A stretch of DNA of 64,000 nt from Microbacterium sp. 1.5R (GCF_007667425.1 NZ_VDRC01000002.1:248001-312000); one strand, 5' to 3'. Positions 18,161 to 28,143 are shown, counted from the first letter of the stretch. Numbers and translations: made by a program. The notes: generated by a model from the letters alone, not told the origin.

Positions 18161-18646
18161 GTGGCTGACATCCAGGACTCCACCGAAAACCTCCAGAACT
18201 TCTCGACCTCGACCCCCGAGAACGACGCTGTCGAGGCGGCTCCCCGCCCCGTGCTCAGCGTTCCGGGCGCCGCTGTGGGTCGTCGCAAGCAGGCCATCGC
18301 CCGCGTGCGCCTCGTCCCCGGCTCGGGAACGATCACGGTCAACGGCCGTACCCTCGAGGACTACTTCCCGAACAAGCTGCACCAGCAGCTGATCAACGAC
18401 CCGTTCACGGTCCTCAACCTCGCCGGCGGCTACGACGTCATCGCGCGCATCTCCGGTGGTGGCCCCTCGGGTCAGGCCGGCGCGCTGCGTCTCGGCATCG
18501 CTCGTGCCCTCAACGGCATCGACGAGGAGAACAACCGCCCGACCCTGAAGAAGGCCGGCTTCCTGTCGCGCGACGCTCGCGTCAAGGAGCGCAAGAAGGC
18601 CGGACTCAAGAAGGCCCGTAAGGCGCCTCAGTACTCCAAGCGTTAA
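18161..18646 (+). CDS. rpsI: 30S ribosomal protein S9
   Basis: A 161-residue small-subunit protein whose basic tail reaches the P site. The body from [20 protein letters not shown] to the C-terminal [12 protein letters not shown] is typical. The first ~35 residues are an acidic extension, common in actinobacterial S9. It starts with GTG after AAGGAC. It is the second gene of rplM-rpsI-glmM. Confidence 0.98.
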   Translation: MADIQDSTENLQNFSTSTPENDAVEAAPRPVLSVPGAAVGRRKQAIARVRLVPGSGTITVNGRTLEDYFPNKLHQQLINDPFTVLNLAGGYDVIARISGGGPSGQAGALRLGIARALNGIDEENNRPTLKKAGFLSRDARVKERKKAGLKKARKAPQYSKR

Positions 18647-18660
18647 GGTCCACTGGTCCG

Positions 18661-20019
18661 ATGCCGATCTTTGGCACGGACGGCGTGCGAGGGCTTGCCA
18701 ACGGCATCCTCACCGCCGATCTGGCGCTCACCCTGGCCCAGGCGACTGCTGTCGTCCTGGGCCAGGGCCGTACTGCGGAGGCTCGCAAAGCCGAAGGCAA
18801 GCGACTCACCGCAGTTGTCGCCCGCGACCCCCGGGTCTCGGGTCACTTCCTCGAGGCCGCGGTGTCGGCGGGTCTCGCCTCCTCCGGTGTCGACGTGCTC
18901 GAAGCCGGCGTCATTCCCACGCCTGCTCTCGCGTTCCTCGTCGCCGATCGTGACGCCGACTTCGGCGTGATGATCTCGGCGTCGCACAACGCCGCGCCCG
19001 ACAACGGGATCAAGATCTTCGCCCGCGGCGGACGAAAGCTCCCGGACGAGGTCGAGCAGCGCATCGAAGCGGCGATGTCCGGCGAGATGCTACGCCCGAC
19101 CGGCGCGGGGGTCGGCCGGATCATCCGGTTCTCGGATGCAGAGGACCGCTATGTCGTGCACCTGCTCGGCTCGCTGCCGAACCGTCTGAACGGCATCAAG
19201 GTCGTCCTCGACTGCGCGCACGGAGCTGCCTCCGGTGTCTCACCGGAGACCTTCCGCGACGCGGGTGCCGAGGTCACCGTGATCGGTGCCGAGCCCGACG
19301 GCTGGAACATCAACGACGGCGTCGGATCGACGCACCTCGACAATCTCGCCGAGGCGGTCGTCCGCCTCGGCGCCGACATCGGCATCGCCCACGACGGCGA
19401 CGCCGATCGCTGCCTCGCGGTCGACGCGCAGGGCAACGTCATCGACGGCGACCAGATCATGGCCATCCTCGCCGTGTCGATGAAAGAGCGCGGTCACCTC
19501 ACCGACGACACGCTCGTCGCGACAGTCATGAGCAACCTGGGTCTGCACCTCGCGATGCGCGAGCAGGGCATCACCGTGCGGCAGACGGCTGTGGGGGACC
19601 GCTACGTCCTCGAAGACATGAACGCCGGAGGCTACGCCCTCGGCGGCGAGCAGTCGGGGCACGTCATCATGAGCGAGTTCGCGACCACCGGCGACGGCCT
19701 GCTCACCGGCCTGCACCTGGTGGCCGAGATGGCTCGCCGGAACACGTCCATCGCCGAGCTGGCAGCCGTCATGACCGTGTACCCGCAGGTGCTCGTCAAC
19801 GTGCGCGACGTCGATAAGGACGCCGTCGGCACCGACGAGGTCGTGCAGTCGGCCGTCCGCGAGGTCGAGGCGGAGTTGGGCGACACCGGGCGCGTGCTGC
19901 TGCGCAAGTCGGGCACCGAGCCCCTCGTGCGTGTGATGGTCGAGGCGGCCGACGCCGAGTCGGCGCAGGCCTACGCCGACCGTCTTGTCGACGTCGTGCG
20001 CGAGCGCCTCGCGCTCTGA
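18661..20019 (+). CDS. glmM: phosphoglucosamine mutase
   Basis: GlmM converts glucosamine-6-phosphate to glucosamine-1-phosphate for UDP-GlcNAc and peptidoglycan synthesis. The 452-residue protein has the phosphoserine loop [15 protein letters not shown] (active Ser near 108), the Mg loop [13 protein letters not shown], the sugar-binding loop [10 protein letters not shown] and the phosphate loop [12 protein letters not shown]. It follows rpsI by 14 nt. glmS, the preceding step of the pathway, lies 2 kb downstream. Confidence 0.98.
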   Translation: MPIFGTDGVRGLANGILTADLALTLAQATAVVLGQGRTAEARKAEGKRLTAVVARDPRVSGHFLEAAVSAGLASSGVDVLEAGVIPTPALAFLVADRDADFGVMISASHNAAPDNGIKIFARGGRKLPDEVEQRIEAAMSGEMLRPTGAGVGRIIRFSDAEDRYVVHLLGSLPNRLNGIKVVLDCAHGAASGVSPETFRDAGAEVTVIGAEPDGWNINDGVGSTHLDNLAEAVVRLGADIGIAHDGDADRCLAVDAQGNVIDGDQIMAILAVSMKERGHLTDDTLVATVMSNLGLHLAMREQGITVRQTAVGDRYVLEDMNAGGYALGGEQSGHVIMSEFATTGDGLLTGLHLVAEMARRNTSIAELAAVMTVYPQVLVNVRDVDKDAVGTDEVVQSAVREVEAELGDTGRVLLRKSGTEPLVRVMVEAADAESAQAYADRLVDVVRERLAL

Positions 20020-20043
20020 CACCCGCGATACGCGAGCGCTGGG

Positions 20044-20982
20044 TCAGGGACGCGCCTGGCCCAGCTGCTCGATGTACCGCAGCAGCACGCCCTCGCGGAG
20101 CGCCCACGGCGACACCTCGAGCTCGTCGACCTGCAGTGCCGACATCGCCGTGTGCAGCGACACCGCTGCGGCCACGATCTGGAAGGTGCGGTCGGCGGTG
20201 ATTCCCGGCAGCTCCTGACGGGCTGACGCAGGAAGGCGGGAGAGTCGTGGGATCCACGCCCCCAGGGCCGCGCGCGGAAGCAGCATCCGCTCCGACCCGG
20301 ACCATCCGGGTGCCGGGTAGCCGACGAGCTTCGCCAGCGAGCGGATGGCCTTCGACGACCCCACCACATGGTCCGGTCGGGGGAGTGCCGCGAAGCGGGG
20401 GAGCACGGCTTCCAGCGTCTCCGCTGCGTGCGCGCGCAGACGTTCGACGTCGTCCTCTCCGGGGGGATCGTTCGGCAGGAACTGCACCGTCATGCGTCCT
20501 GCGCCGAGAGGGACGGATGCCGCGGCATCCGGGAGCTCCTCGCCGCCTGCGGCGATCTCGAGCGAGCCGCCGCCGATGTCGAGCAGCAGGATCTGCCCCG
20601 CCGACCAGCCGAACCAGCGCCGCACGGCGAGGAAGGTGAGCTCGGCCTCGGTTTCGCCGTCGAGGACTTGGAGGGGTTGCCCCAGTGCATCTTCGACGCG
20701 GGCGATGACCTCAGCGCCGTTCGTCGCGTCGCGGACGGCGCTCGTCGCGGTCGCGAGCAGCTCGTCGACGCGCTCCTCCTCGGCCACCCGGCGGGCGCGG
20801 CGCACCGCGTCCTCGAGCGCGCGGACGCCTTCTTCCGAGATCGACCCGTCGTCGCCGAGATACCTCATGAGGCGGAGCACCGTGCGATCGCTGGATGCGG
20901 CGAGCGGCCGTCCGCCCGCACGCACGTCAGCCGCCAGCATATGGACGGTGTTGGATCCGATGTCGAGGACTCCGAGGCGCAC
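20044..20982 (-). CDS. Ppx/GppA family exopolyphosphatase
   Basis: A 312-residue ASKHA-fold phosphatase of the short Ppx/GppA type, acting on polyphosphate or pppGpp in the cytoplasm. It shows phosphate 1 loop [14 protein letters not shown], phosphate 2 loop [13 protein letters not shown] and [12 protein letters not shown]. It lacks the C-terminal HD domain of E. coli Ppx, as is usual in actinobacteria (Ppx1/Ppx2 types). The GTG start at 20982 lies 12 nt after TAGTCT on the minus strand. It is divergent from coaA. Confidence 0.9.
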   Translation of the reverse strand: MRLGVLDIGSNTVHMLAADVRAGGRPLAASSDRTVLRLMRYLGDDGSISEEGVRALEDAVRRARRVAEEERVDELLATATSAVRDATNGAEVIARVEDALGQPLQVLDGETEAELTFLAVRRWFGWSAGQILLLDIGGGSLEIAAGGEELPDAAASVPLGAGRMTVQFLPNDPPGEDDVERLRAHAAETLEAVLPRFAALPRPDHVVGSSKAIRSLAKLVGYPAPGWSGSERMLLPRAALGAWIPRLSRLPASARQELPGITADRTFQIVAAAVSLHTAMSALQVDELEVSPWALREGVLLRYIEQLGQARP

Positions 20983-21018
20983 GGCAAGAGACTACCGGTG
21001 CCCCGATACGATGGTGCG
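20983..21018. promoter_or_regulatory. overlapping divergent leaderless promoters (ppx / coaA)
   Basis: The whole intergenic region is 36 bp. It holds TAGTCT on the minus strand (20989-20994) and TACGAT on the plus strand (21007-21012), each beginning 12 nt before its start codon. The -35 position of either promoter falls on the other gene's -10 or start codon, so polymerases should exclude each other. No clear -35 is seen for either. Confidence 0.55.
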
Positions 21019-21963
21019 GTGACCACCGTCGACCCCGCGCTCCCGCTGTCTCCGTACCGCGAGATCGGGCGCCAGGAGTGGGCCAGACTCGCCGCGGGCA
21101 TCGACCAGCCGCTCACCGAGACCGAGGTCGTGGAGCTCCGCGGCATCGGTGACCGGCTCGATCTCACCGAGGTCAGCGAGGTCTATCTGCCGTTGAGCCG
21201 ACTGCTCAGTCTGTATGCGACGGCCACGAAGCGACTGGGTGCCGCGACAAGCGACTTCCTGCAGGAGGACGATTCGACCACACCCTTCGTGGTGGGGGTC
21301 GCCGGTTCGGTCGCGGTGGGCAAGTCGACGATCGCGCGGCTTCTCCGCGAGCTGATGAGCCGGTGGCCCGGTACGCCGCGGGTCGAGCTCGTGACGACGG
21401 ATGGGTTCCTCTACCCCAACGCCGAACTCGAACGGCGGGGTCTCATGGAGCGCAAGGGCTTCCCCGAGTCGTACGACCGCCGTTCGCTCATCGAGTTCCT
21501 CACCGCGGTGAAGAGCGGGGTGGCCGAGGTGCGGGCGCCGTTCTACTCGCACATGCGCTACGACATCGTGCCGGACGCGCACGTGGTGGTGCGGCGTCCC
21601 GATGTCGTCATCGTCGAGGGACTGAACGTGCTGCAGCCGCCGCCGGCGCCGAACGACGTGGCGGTCAGCGACCTCTTCGATTTCTCGATCTTCGTCGACG
21701 CCGACACGTCGCACATCGAGAAATGGTACGTCGACCGTTTCCTCGCCCTCAGGCAGGGCGCCTTCGCCAACCCTTCGTCGTACTTCAACGTCTTCGCGCA
21801 CCTCACCGACGAGGAGGCGATCACCACGGCACTCGGATACTGGAACGAGATCAACATGCCCAACCTCGTCGAGAACGTCATGCCCACCCGTCACCGGGCG
21901 AGGCTCGTGCTGAACAAGGGCGCCGATCACAGCGTGGAGAGCGTGCTGCTGCGCAAGCTCTGA
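21019..21963 (+). CDS. coaA: type I pantothenate kinase
   Basis: CoaA phosphorylates pantothenate, the first step of coenzyme A synthesis. The 314-residue protein has the P-loop [42 protein letters not shown], the [14 protein letters not shown] segment and the C-terminal [13 protein letters not shown] typical of the type I enzyme, which CoA inhibits. The GTG at 21019 is preceded by TACGAT with 6 nt between, so leaderless. Confidence 0.97.
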   Translation: MTTVDPALPLSPYREIGRQEWARLAAGIDQPLTETEVVELRGIGDRLDLTEVSEVYLPLSRLLSLYATATKRLGAATSDFLQEDDSTTPFVVGVAGSVAVGKSTIARLLRELMSRWPGTPRVELVTTDGFLYPNAELERRGLMERKGFPESYDRRSLIEFLTAVKSGVAEVRAPFYSHMRYDIVPDAHVVVRRPDVVIVEGLNVLQPPPAPNDVAVSDLFDFSIFVDADTSHIEKWYVDRFLALRQGAFANPSSYFNVFAHLTDEEAITTALGYWNEINMPNLVENVMPTRHRARLVLNKGADHSVESVLLRKL

Positions 21964-22040
21964 GCCGGCGCGGGCTCTCGGCTCGATCGAGCCGATTTCG
22001 TTCGGAACCTTCGCAAAATGCGGAGCCTACTCTGTATCTC

Positions 22041-23888
22041 ATGTGTGGAATCGTCGGATACGTGGGCCCGCGGCCCAGCCAGGGCATCCTTCTCGCAGGC
22101 CTCGCTCGCCTGGAATACCGCGGTTACGACTCTGCCGGCGTCGCCGTGATCGATGAGACCGGTTCGCTGGGCATGCGCAAGAAGGCGGGAAAGCTCTCCG
22201 CGCTGCGCGATTCGCTCGCCGACGCGGCTCTGCCCGATGGCAACACCGGCATCGGGCACACCCGCTGGGCGACGCACGGCGGCCCCACGGACGGCAATGC
22301 ACACCCGCACCTGGCGGACGACGACCGTCTCGCCCTGATCCACAACGGCATCATCGAGAACTTCGCACCGCTTCGCGACGAACTCGCGGCGGCCGGCGTC
22401 GCCTTCCGCAGCGAGACCGACACCGAGGTCGCCGCAGCGCTGCTCGAGCGCGAGTACCGCAGCAACGGCGGCGATCTGCAGCTGGCGTTCCGCAGCGTCG
22501 TGAACCGCCTCGAGGGCGCGTTCACGCTGCTCGCGATGCACGAGGACCACCCGGGGCTGGTCGTCGGAGCCCGCCGCAACTCGCCCCTCGTCATCGGTCT
22601 CGGCGAGGGGGAGAACTTCCTCGGCTCCGACGTCGCCGCGTTCGTCGAGCACACGCGCAAGGCGCTCGCGATCGGCCAGGACCAGATCGTCTCCATCACT
22701 CCGGATGCCGTGACCGTCACCGACTTCTTCGGGACGCCGGTCCAGGCCGAGCCCTTCGACGTCTCGTGGGACGCCGCTGCCGCCGAGAAGGGCGGATGGT
22801 CGAGCTTCATGGCGAAGGAGGTTGCCGAGCAGCCCGAGGCCGTCGCGAACACGATCCGCGGACGCATCCAGGGCGACCAGGTGGTCATCCCCGAGCTCGA
22901 CGGCCTCGACGACCTGTTCACCGGCATCAACCGCGTCATCATCACCGCATGCGGCACTGCCTCGTACGCCGCCCTCGTGGGGAAGTACGCGATCGAACAG
23001 TGGGCGCGGGTGCCCGTCGACGTCGAACTCGCGCACGAATTCCGCTACCGCGACCCGGTGATCGGCGCCGACACGCTGGTCGTGTCGATCAGCCAGTCCG
23101 GCGAGACCATGGACACGCTCATGGCAGTGAAGTACGCGCGAGAGCGCGGCGCACGCACGCTCTCCGTCTGCAACACGCAGGGCGCCACGATCCCGCGCGA
23201 GTCCGACGCCGTGGTCTACACCCACGCCGGACCCGAGGTGGCCGTCGCCTCGACCAAGGCCTTCTCGGCTCAGATCACCGCGCTGCTGCTGCTCGGTCTG
23301 CACATGGGGCGTGTTCGCGGCTCGGTCGCCGATGCCTCGGTGGACGTCGCCGAGCTCGCGGCCCTGCCCGAGAAGATCGCCAAGGTGCTGGAGACCGAGA
23401 ACGACCACGTGTCGCAGCTCGCAGGCTGGATGGCCGATACCCGCTCGGTGCTGTTCCTCGGTCGTCACGTGGGCTACCCGATCGCGCTCGAGGGTGCGCT
23501 GAAGCTCAAGGAGATCTCGTACATCCACGCCGAGGGCTTCGCCGCCGGTGAGCTGAAGCACGGCCCGATCGCGCTGATCGAGCCAGGACAGCCGGTGTTC
23601 GTCCTCGTCCCGTCGCCGCGGCACTCCGCCCTCGTGCACTCGAAGGTCGTGTCGAACATCCAGGAGATCCGCGCCCGCGGTGCCCGGGTGATCGTCGTGG
23701 CCGAAGAGGGCGACGCAGCCGTGCTGCCCTTCGCAGACGAGGTCATCCACATCCCGTTGGCCGGCCCGATGTTCGAGCCGCTCCTCGCCGTGGTGCCGCT
23801 GCAGATCTTCGCGATGGCGCTCGCGACCGCCAAGGGCCTCGACGTCGACCAGCCCCGCAACCTCGCGAAGTCGGTCACGGTCGAGTAG
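22041..23888 (+). CDS. glmS: glutamine-fructose-6-phosphate aminotransferase
   Basis: GlmS makes glucosamine-6-phosphate from fructose-6-phosphate and glutamine. The 615-residue protein has the N-terminal nucleophile Cys2 (MCGIVGYVG), GHTRWATHG and HNGIIENF in the glutaminase domain, then two SIS sugar-isomerase domains (TACGTASYAALVGKYAIEQW, SISQSGETMDTLMAV) and the C-terminal NLAKSVTVE. The 77-nt gap before it shows no glmS-ribozyme-like structure that I can identify. Confidence 0.98.
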   Translation: MCGIVGYVGPRPSQGILLAGLARLEYRGYDSAGVAVIDETGSLGMRKKAGKLSALRDSLADAALPDGNTGIGHTRWATHGGPTDGNAHPHLADDDRLALIHNGIIENFAPLRDELAAAGVAFRSETDTEVAAALLEREYRSNGGDLQLAFRSVVNRLEGAFTLLAMHEDHPGLVVGARRNSPLVIGLGEGENFLGSDVAAFVEHTRKALAIGQDQIVSITPDAVTVTDFFGTPVQAEPFDVSWDAAAAEKGGWSSFMAKEVAEQPEAVANTIRGRIQGDQVVIPELDGLDDLFTGINRVIITACGTASYAALVGKYAIEQWARVPVDVELAHEFRYRDPVIGADTLVVSISQSGETMDTLMAVKYARERGARTLSVCNTQGATIPRESDAVVYTHAGPEVAVASTKAFSAQITALLLLGLHMGRVRGSVADASVDVAELAALPEKIAKVLETENDHVSQLAGWMADTRSVLFLGRHVGYPIALEGALKLKEISYIHAEGFAAGELKHGPIALIEPGQPVFVLVPSPRHSALVHSKVVSNIQEIRARGARVIVVAEEGDAAVLPFADEVIHIPLAGPMFEPLLAVVPLQIFAMALATAKGLDVDQPRNLAKSVTVE

Positions 23889-23902
23889 GCGGTTCGTGCG
23901 CC

Positions 23903-23972
23903 TGGCTGGCGATCGCCCGTCTGGCTGGCCGAAGCCGAGTGTTCGGCCAGCCGGGCGGGCAAACTCCAGCCA
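23903..23972. repeat. REP-like imperfect palindrome, copy 1
   Basis: A 70-nt dyad with 28-nt outer arms (TGGCTGG...GGCTGGCC against GGCCAGCC...CCAGCCA) that match at about 23 positions, extended inward by GAA/TTC around an 8-nt loop. It lies between glmS and the convergent AbiEi gene. A related palindrome lies upstream of that gene at 24907-24974; both share GTCTGGCTGG and CAGCCGGGCGGG-N4-CTCCAGCC. It may also end transcription on both strands. Confidence 0.65.
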
Positions 23973-23978
23973 TCCGTG

Positions 23979-24809
23979 TCACGCTCGCGCGCGTCCGATT
24001 GCCGTCAGCACGGCAGCCGCCACGGTGTCCCACTGGTGGATGATCAGGGCGTAGTCGAACCGAAGGGTTTCGAACCCGAGGCGGGATGCGGCTGCGTCCC
24101 TCGCGAGGTCATGATGACGCCGCTCAGCCCCTGCATGATTCGCTCGGCCATCGATCTCCAGGATGAGCCGCTTCTCGACGACGAAGTCGACCCGCCCCAC
24201 CCCGGCGATCGTCACCTGGGTCTCCACCGAGATGCCCAGGATGTGCAGGCGGAGCCGGACGATCGACTCGAGGCCGCTGTCGGCGTCGCTGCGGGCGAAG
24301 TCGACGAGCCAGCGCGCACCGGCGGGCAGGAATCCCCTGATCCGTTGCCGAGCGGCGCTTCCGATCAACCGCTTCGACCACGCGGATTCGAAAGCGGCGA
24401 AGAAGAACTCGTCGCCATGGCAGGCGTAGGCGTGCACCAGGGCATGCTCGAGCGGCGCTGATCCCAGCTTCATCGTGCCGGCTCGGTAGTGCTCGGTGCA
24501 CCGGCATCCGTGGTGCGCGTGCGTGCGACTCGCCTCCCCGAGCCAGACGTGCGGTACCTCATCGTCGTGCAGCACCCACACTCCGTGCAGCCGCAGTGCC
24601 CCCGCGCACGTGAGCGCGCCTCCGTGCAGAGCGGCGGCCTGCACGGCATCCGGGCACCGGGGTGCGGCGAAGACGCCGGGTCGGAGCCTGATGAGCTCAC
24701 CCCGTCGCACCGCGACGGAGAGATCCTTTCGCGTGCAGCCGAACGGGGCCAACTGCGATCCGCGGACGACGCCGCCGTGGTGCTGAACGAGTGCGAGAGG
24801 TGCGGCCAT
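23979..24809 (-). CDS. AbiEi-like HTH protein with DUF559 nuclease-like domain
   Basis: A 276-residue protein. The N-terminus (VVRGSQLAPFGCTRKDLSVA, then RRGELIRLRPGVFAAP) is the winged-helix of the AbiEi antitoxin family. The C-terminus carries a DUF559/Vsr-like PD-(D/E)XK pattern: VDFVVEKRLILEIDGRANH, with Asp followed by Glu-x-Asp, then RDAAASRLGFETLRF. No AbiEii toxin gene is adjacent, so it is a solo form; its role is unknown. The ATG at 24809 starts at the conserved winged-helix. A longer frame to 24989 is open but runs through a REP-like repeat. Palindromes flank it on both sides. Confidence 0.75.
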   Translation of the reverse strand: MAAPLALVQHHGGVVRGSQLAPFGCTRKDLSVAVRRGELIRLRPGVFAAPRCPDAVQAAALHGGALTCAGALRLHGVWVLHDDEVPHVWLGEASRTHAHHGCRCTEHYRAGTMKLGSAPLEHALVHAYACHGDEFFFAAFESAWSKRLIGSAARQRIRGFLPAGARWLVDFARSDADSGLESIVRLRLHILGISVETQVTIAGVGRVDFVVEKRLILEIDGRANHAGAERRHHDLARDAAASRLGFETLRFDYALIIHQWDTVAAAVLTAIGRARA

Positions 24810-24906
24810 CCGCCGATGATCGTCCTCGGGGCCGCGCCGCGGAGGTCCATCAACAGGCTCCGTCCGGCATCCGCTCCGTTTTCCGTTCGTGCAGAAGAGG
24901 ACGTCT

Positions 24907-24974
24907 GGCTGGAGATGCCCCGGTTGGCTGACGCTCCGGGCGGCGAGAGGCAGCCGGGCGGGGGATCTCCAGCC
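24907..24974. repeat. REP-like imperfect palindrome, copy 2
   Basis: A 68-nt dyad with 24-nt arms (GGCTGGAGAT...GGCTG against CAGCC...ATCTCCAGCC) and about four mismatches, around a 20-nt centre. It shares sequence with the copy at 23903-23972 in the same orientation. It lies 97 nt upstream of the AbiEi start. Confidence 0.65.
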
Positions 24975-25051
24975 GTGCGGGACCTCCACCCCCGCGCGGG
25001 ACCGCGCAGCCTAGCCCGGGAGGGCCCGCCAGCCCCGACTAGGCTGATGTG

Positions 25052-25411
25052 GTGATCATCGGGACCGGCATCGACCTCGTCGACATCCCGCGGTTCGAGC
25101 GGACTCTCGAGCGCACGCCGCGGTTGCGCGAGCGTCTGTTCGCGCCGGCCGAGCGGCCCCTGCGCCTGCCCTCGCTCGCGGCCAGGTACGCCGCGAAAGA
25201 GGCGCTGATCAAGACGCTCGGCGGGTCCGACGGCGTGCACTGGACCGAGATCGAGATCGCGTCGGAGGAATCAGGTCGCCCGCACTTCGTGCTCTCGGGC
25301 ACCACGGCCGAGGTCGTCGCCGAGCGCGGCATCAGCCGCCTGCACCTCACTCTCACGCACGACGCGGGTCTCGCCGCCGCGTTCGTCGTCGCGGAAGGAG
25401 ACCCGCTGTGA
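25052..25411 (+). CDS. acpS: holo-[acyl-carrier-protein] synthase
   Basis: AcpS transfers phosphopantetheine from CoA to acyl carrier protein. The 119-residue protein starts with IIGTGIDLVDIPRFERTLER (Mg-binding Asp), has RYAAKEALIKTLGG with the second metal Glu, and ends LHLTLTHDAGLAAAFVV. Two GTG codons are adjacent. I chose 25052 because TAGGCT (25040-25045) then lies 6 nt before it, as in other leaderless genes here; 25049 adds one residue. It heads the acpS-alr-tsaE operon. Confidence 0.95.
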   Translation: MIIGTGIDLVDIPRFERTLERTPRLRERLFAPAERPLRLPSLAARYAAKEALIKTLGGSDGVHWTEIEIASEESGRPHFVLSGTTAEVVAERGISRLHLTLTHDAGLAAAFVVAEGDPL

Positions 25412-26514
25412 GCGCACCATTCCGTGAGGCCAGGATCGAGCTGGATGCCATCAGCGACAACGTCCGTCATTTCCGACGCCTCACGGGTGCGCAGGTCATC
25501 GCCGTCGTCAAGGCGAACGCCTACGGGCACGGCGCGGCCGCGGCGGCTGTGGCCGCCCTCGCCGGAGGGGCGACGCGTCTCGGGGTGGCGGAGATCCCGG
25601 AGGCGCTCGAGCTGCGGCGCCAGGGCATCACCGCGCCGATCATGGCGTGGCTGCACGCGCCGGGGGAACGGTTCGAGCAGGCGGCGGCCCTCGACATCGA
25701 GCTCGGCATCTCATCGTTCGACCAGCTCGAGGCGGCGGCATCGGCGGCGAGCGTCGATCGTCCGGTCGGCGTGCACCTGAAGTTCGAGACGGGGCTGTCG
25801 CGCAACGGCATCGCTCCGGCCGACTGGCGCCGTGTGCTGGCCGAGGCGGCGCGGCTCGAGCGCATCGGTCGGCTGCGCATCATCGGACTCTTCAGCCATC
25901 TCTCCAACACCTCTCCGCAGGATGACCGCGAGGCGCTGGCTCGCTTCGAGGAGGGCGTCGCGCTCGCCGCGTCGTTCGGCATCGAGCCCGAGATCCGTCA
26001 CATCGCCGCGACCGCCGCCGCCGTCGACCTCCCCGAGGCGCGGCTCGACGCCGTACGCATCGGCGTCGGCATCTACGGACTGTCTCCCTTCGAAGACCGG
26101 TCGTCGGCGGAGCTCGGACTCCGTCCGGCGATGACCCTGCGCGGTGCGATCGCCGCGGTCCGCCGCGTGCCGGCAGGGGCGGGGGTCTCGTACGGCTACG
26201 ACCACCGGGTCCCGCATGACACCACGCTGGTGCTCGTGCCGTTCGGATACGCCGACGGGGTGCCTCGTCACGCATCTGGCCGTCTGCCGGTATCGATCGG
26301 CGGACGCCGCTTCCTGAACGTCGGGCGCATCGCGATGGATCAGTTCGTCGTCGATGTGGGCGATGCGTCCGTGTCGATCGGCGATGAGGTCGTGCTGTTC
26401 GGAGATCCGACGCTCGGCATCCCGTCGGCGGCGGAGTGGGCGAACGCGGCCTCGACGATCAACTACGAGATCGTCACCCGCATCGGCGCACGAGTCCCCC
26501 GGCGGTCGGCGTGA
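25408..26514 (+). CDS. alr: alanine racemase
   Basis: A PLP enzyme that makes D-alanine for peptidoglycan. The 368-residue protein has the PLP lysine Lys35 in AVVKANAYGHGA, the catalytic tyrosine near 262 in GVSYGYDHR, and the C-terminal beta domain. The GTG start overlaps the acpS stop (GTGA), and its stop overlaps tsaE in the same way. Confidence 0.97.
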   Translation: MSAPFREARIELDAISDNVRHFRRLTGAQVIAVVKANAYGHGAAAAAVAALAGGATRLGVAEIPEALELRRQGITAPIMAWLHAPGERFEQAAALDIELGISSFDQLEAAASAASVDRPVGVHLKFETGLSRNGIAPADWRRVLAEAARLERIGRLRIIGLFSHLSNTSPQDDREALARFEEGVALAASFGIEPEIRHIAATAAAVDLPEARLDAVRIGVGIYGLSPFEDRSSAELGLRPAMTLRGAIAAVRRVPAGAGVSYGYDHRVPHDTTLVLVPFGYADGVPRHASGRLPVSIGGRRFLNVGRIAMDQFVVDVGDASVSIGDEVVLFGDPTLGIPSAAEWANAASTINYEIVTRIGARVPRRSA

Positions 26515-27038
26515 GCGTCGATCCGCAGCTCCTCGGGCGCCGGGAGATCGAGACGTCCGACGCGATGGAGCAGCTCGGCTTCCGCATCGGCGGAGAGCTC
26601 GAGGCGGGCGATCTGCTGATCCTGACCGGCCCGCTGGGGGCGGGGAAGACGACCTTCACCCGCGGACTCGCCGAGGGCCTGGGAGTGCGCGGCCCTGTGC
26701 AGAGCCCGACGTTCGTCATCGCCCGCACGCATCCGTCCCTCGTCGGCCGAGCACCGCTCGTGCACGTCGACGCGTACCGCCTCGGTTCGGGCGCGGAGCT
26801 GGACGACCTCGACCTGGATCTGGCCCGCTCCGTCGTCGTCATCGAGTGGGGTCGCGGTATGGCCGAGGAGTTGGCCGACACCTGGTGGGACATCGAGCTG
26901 GAACGGCCGCTCGGCGCGGACGGCGAGGAGGACCTCGACCCCTCCGAGCTCGATGCGGACGCGCCACGACACGTCACGATCACCCGCGGGTTCCGCTCAG
27001 GCGCGGTGGGCGAAGGGGCGACTAACCTGGAGAGGTGA
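26511..27038 (+). CDS. tsaE: tRNA threonylcarbamoyladenosine biosynthesis ATPase TsaE
   Basis: TsaE is the ATPase that resets the TsaB-TsaD complex during t6A37 synthesis. The 175-residue protein has the P-loop LTGPLGAGKTTFTRGLAEGL, the switch SPTFVIARTH, HVDAYRLGSGAELDDLDL and VVVIEWGRGM. A C-terminal acidic insert (GADGEEDLDPSELDAD) is extra. The GTG at 26511 overlaps the alr stop. The 3' end contains a promoter-like TAACCT for tsaB. Confidence 0.95.
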   Translation: MSVDPQLLGRREIETSDAMEQLGFRIGGELEAGDLLILTGPLGAGKTTFTRGLAEGLGVRGPVQSPTFVIARTHPSLVGRAPLVHVDAYRLGSGAELDDLDLDLARSVVVIEWGRGMAEELADTWWDIELERPLGADGEEDLDPSELDADAPRHVTITRGFRSGAVGEGATNLER

Positions 27039-27655
27039 TCCTCGCCGTCGACACCTCTCTCGGTACTGCCGTCGCGACCGTCGGCGACGACGGCGTGCGC
27101 GCCGAGGCGTCGACGGCGGACCCGCTCGGCCACGCTGAGGTCATCGGCGATCTGCTGCAGCGTGTGATCGACGGGACTGACGACGCGCCCGTGACGCAGG
27201 TCGTGGCGGGCATGGGGCCGGGCCCCTTCACCGGCCTGCGCATCGGGATCGCGGCCGCTCGTGCGTTCGCGCTCGGCCGCGGCATCCCGGTGCTTCCCGT
27301 GCCGAGTCATTTCGCCCCTGCTCTCCGCGCGATCGAGGCGGATGCCGTGACCGGCCGCTTCGCGATCGTGACCGACGCCCGTCGCCGCGAGGTCGCCGTC
27401 ACCGTCTTCGACGGGACGGATGCCGACGGCATCCCGCACGTGGCAGCCGATACCGTGCTGGTGCCGCGGGCCGATCTCGGCTCAGCGCTCGAGGGTCTTC
27501 GCGCGATCGAGGTCTCGACCCTGTCGGCTGCCGACCTGGCGACGGTCGCCGCGCGCGCCCTGCGTGCCGGCCGTCAACTCGCAGACGACGAGCCGCTCTA
27601 CATGCGCCACCCGGACGTGACGGTGCCCGGGGCGCCGAAGAAGGTCGGACTGTGA
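27035..27655 (+). CDS. tsaB: tRNA threonylcarbamoyladenosine protein TsaB
   Basis: TsaB is the non-catalytic ASKHA partner of TsaD. The 206-residue protein begins [20 protein letters not shown] and has [20 protein letters not shown], both diagnostic. The GTG overlaps the tsaE stop (GTGA). TAACCT at 27023-27028 stands 6 nt before it, so a second, leaderless transcript may begin here inside the operon. Confidence 0.95.
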   Translation: MILAVDTSLGTAVATVGDDGVRAEASTADPLGHAEVIGDLLQRVIDGTDDAPVTQVVAGMGPGPFTGLRIGIAAARAFALGRGIPVLPVPSHFAPALRAIEADAVTGRFAIVTDARRREVAVTVFDGTDADGIPHVAADTVLVPRADLGSALEGLRAIEVSTLSAADLATVAARALRAGRQLADDEPLYMRHPDVTVPGAPKKVGL

Positions 27656-28143
27656 CCCTGCGCACGGCGACGTCGGACGACCTGGACTCCATCATGGCGA
27701 TCGAGCACCGCTCGTTCCCCACGGATGCGTGGAGCGCCGACGCGATGGCGCTCGAGCTCTCGAGTCCGCACGGACGCTATCTCGTGGACGAGCAGGAAGG
27801 CACGGTCATCGGCTACGGCGGCGTGCGGGCGCTGCGGGGCTCCGCGGATGCCGACATCCAGACCATCGCGTTCGACGCCGAGCACCGGGGTGCAGGGCGC
27901 GGCCGCGCCCTGCTGCGCGCGCTTCTCGACACCGCCGCCGACCGCGGAGCCCGCGAGGTGTTCCTCGAGGTCCGCGCCGACAACCCCGGCGCCGAGGGGC
28001 TCTATCGGTCGGAGGGGTTCGAGGAGATCGGCAGACGACCCCGCTACTACCAACCCGACGACGTGGACGCGATCGTGATGCGCCTGGTGCTGCCGCGCGC
28101 GCGAGCCGCCGTGACGGATGCTGCAGAGGAGGCCACCGCATGA
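27652..28143 (+). CDS. rimI: ribosomal-protein-alanine N-acetyltransferase RimI
   Basis: A 163-residue GNAT enzyme of the RimI type, which acetylates the N-terminus of S18 and some other proteins. The acetyl-CoA loop is [20 protein letters not shown], followed by [20 protein letters not shown] and [20 protein letters not shown]. It lies between tsaB and tsaD with 4-nt overlaps, the usual actinobacterial order. Confidence 0.95.
   Translation: MTLRTATSDDLDSIMAIEHRSFPTDAWSADAMALELSSPHGRYLVDEQEGTVIGYGGVRALRGSADADIQTIAFDAEHRGAGRGRALLRALLDTAADRGAREVFLEVRADNPGAEGLYRSEGFEEIGRRPRYYQPDDVDAIVMRLVLPRARAAVTDAAEEATA

Noticed and set aside
22041-22100. Possible glmS ribozyme upstream of glmS
   Set aside because: Only 77 nt separate coaA and glmS, and I see no ribozyme core. 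glmS ribozymes are a Firmicutes feature.
24810-24989. N-terminal extension of the AbiEi-like gene to 24989
   Set aside because: The added 60 residues pass through the REP-like palindrome and are low-complexity. The winged-helix begins at the ATG at 24809.
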